Source of the DNA: IDS-8 sp035304345
Lineage (GTDB): Bacteria > Pseudomonadota > Gammaproteobacteria > Steroidobacterales > Woeseiaceae
Assembly (NCBI GenBank): GCA_035304345.1
Contig: DATGQE010000053.1
Coordinates: 1 to 64,000 of the forward strand
Length of the DNA stretch: 64,000 bases
Direction: 5' to 3'
Shown here: in pieces, positions 63,002-64,000 of the stretch
Layout: every line of letters starts with the position of its first letter
Position numbering within the stretch: the stretch's first letter is position 1
Notes under the pieces: model-generated
The model's database searches: none
Told to the model about the DNA's origin: nothing
What the model saw: the letters and a program-made list of their open reading frames with translations, nothing else
Program-made: the position numbers and the translations under genes

Positions 63002-64000
63002 TCAGTCGGCGGCGCGCGCGTGCGTGACCTGCGCGGGGCAGCCGCTGCCGGGCGTATAGGGGCCGAGCCCCGTGCGCACGCTCGCGACCTCGCCGGGACC
63101 CAGCACCCCCGTGAGCCTGCGCTCGAGCACGCGCTGGCCGGTCAGCCGGACGGCGATGCCGATGTCGCCGATCGGCACGGACGTCGCGTTGCGCAGCGAG
63201 ACGACCAGCTCGCCGCTCGACGCAGCATCGCATCGCACCTGCACGTAGCCGGCCGGATTCTGTGCGAGATCCAGCCGGATGAGCCGGGCCTGCGCGGTTT
63301 CCGCCAGCTTGCCCTGGCCGCCCGCGGCCACCTTGAAGTGCTCGATGGCGGCGGCGCGGTTGCCGCGCTTCGCCGCGATGTCGCCGAGCACGTAATGCGC
63401 GGGGCCGGTCGGCAGGAGCGCCAGGCTCTTCTGCAGGTCCTGCACGGCGCGGCTCTCGTTGCCGAGCTCGTTGTACGCGAGGCCGCGCTGCAGGTAGTAA
63501 TAGAAGAAGTCGTCCCGCCGCTCGATCGCCGCATCGTAGCTCTCGATCGCGTCCTCGTACTCTTCTTCCACCAGCCGCGCATCGCCGCGCAGCGCGTAGA
63601 AGTGCCCTTCCTCGGGCAGGATCGCGATCGCTTCCTCGGCCTTCTGCAGGGCCTTGGCGGTATCGCCTTCGGTCAGCGCCTTGCGGCCCTCCTCGTAGGC
63701 CGCGTAGGCCGGCTGGACCTCCCGCGTCCGCTGCATCACGCGGGCATAGGTGTCCTCGCCCGTGATCCCGCCCGGCGGCAGCGACTGCGCCGTCCTGATG
63801 TTGGCCTGCACGCGTTCCTGCGACGGGGGATGCGAGGAAAAGAGGCCGGTCAGCCAGTTCTCCCGGCGCCCTTCGCTGAGCCGCACGAATTTCTCCTGCA
63901 GCGTGACCGCCCCCTGCGGATCGTACCCGGCCGCGGACATGTACCGCATGCCGTAATGGTCGGCTTCGAGCTCCGCCGAGCGCCCGTATTTGAGGTTGAT
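63002..64000 (-). CDS. M48-family metalloprotease with TPR repeats, C-terminal part
   Basis: The gene runs off the right edge: the frame is open to 64000, and the ATG at 63949 is internal. The first residues in the window (KYGRSAELEADHYGMRYMSAAGYDP) are the M48 motif that supplies the third zinc ligand Glu after HEXXH, which lies outside. Then LFSSHPPSQERVQANI and a TPR region (ALTEGDTAKALQKAEEAIAILP, YEDAIESYDAAIERRDDFFYYYLQRGLAYNELGNESRAV) follow. The last domain of about 80 residues is beta-rich (GELVVSLRNATSVPIGDIGIAVRL) with two Cys. It resembles BepA/YfgC-like periplasmic proteases that control outer-membrane protein quality. Convergent with the SLOG-SLATT gene. Confidence 0.88.
   Translation of the reverse strand: MNLKYGRSAELEADHYGMRYMSAAGYDPQGAVTLQEKFVRLSEGRRENWLTGLFSSHPPSQERVQANIRTAQSLPPGGITGEDTYARVMQRTREVQPAYAAYEEGRKALTEGDTAKALQKAEEAIAILPEEGHFYALRGDARLVEEEYEDAIESYDAAIERRDDFFYYYLQRGLAYNELGNESRAVQDLQKSLALLPTGPAHYVLGDIAAKRGNRAAAIEHFKVAAGGQGKLAETAQARLIRLDLAQNPAGYVQVRCDAASSGELVVSLRNATSVPIGDIGIAVRLTGQRVLERRLTGVLGPGEVASVRTGLGPYTPGSGCPAQVTHARAAD

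Overview
The window is GC-rich bacterial chromosome with dense coding, short spacers and frequent 4-base start/stop overlaps. Four TonB-dependent receptors, Tat-exported proteins, a proteobacterial-type aa3/caa3 oxidase operon, a CysJ-like flavoprotein and REP-like palindromes all point to an aerobic Gram-negative proteobacterium. My best guess is a gammaproteobacterium of the Steroidobacter/Nevskiales/Xanthomonadales type. That placement is an inference from gene content, and no rRNA or tRNA gene is visible to test it.

Region 1 (1-13.5 kb, almost all on the minus strand) looks like a catabolic cluster. It holds the start of a molybdenum-hydroxylase 2Fe-2S subunit, two TonB-dependent receptors, an MFS carrier, a lipoprotein amidohydrolase, two secreted beta-propeller proteins, an unusual ferredoxin/cysteine-rich protein pair, and the last two enzymes of meta-cleavage pathways (4-hydroxy-2-oxovalerate aldolase and acylating acetaldehyde dehydrogenase). 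Across an AT-rich divergent promoter region lie a membrane-anchored CysJ-like diflavin reductase, a FadR-type GntR regulator and a GlxA-type AraC regulator. The substrate cannot be read from the sequence, but an aromatic or polycyclic compound taken up across the outer membrane fits.

Region 2 (17-29 kb) is mixed. It contains a truncated porin-like gene, an ECF sigma factor paired with a transmembrane Ser/Thr kinase carrying a repeat-rich C-terminus, a TMEM175-type channel, an ATM1-type ABC exporter, a beta-CASP nuclease, and a secreted SAM-hydrolase-family protein overlapping a TonB receptor. REP-like palindromes lie at three convergent gene junctions and supply stop codons there.

Region 3 (29.4-36.6 kb) is a compact uptake and hydrolysis module. 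A TonB receptor and a penicillin-acylase-type hydrolase diverge from a GntR regulator and an M19 dipeptidase, with a palindromic operator between them.

Region 4 (36.7-45.7 kb) carries small conserved proteins, a zinc alcohol dehydrogenase, a LysR regulator, and a glycosyltransferase/glucosidase operon. Region 5 (45.7-53.2 kb, minus strand) has deoB and a nucleoside transporter downstream of a cytochrome oxidase operon with two subunit III genes and a diheme subunit II.

Region 6 (53.5-64 kb) has a Tat-exported flavin oxidoreductase. Three plus-strand genes follow that look like a signalling or conflict locus: DUF4062-nSTAND-TM-TPR, a secreted protein, and a SLOG-like domain joined to a SLATT-like membrane module. 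The window ends inside an M48 protease-TPR gene. The cysteine-rich pair (5-6.6 kb) and the 55.6-62.9 kb locus are the best candidates for undescribed biology.
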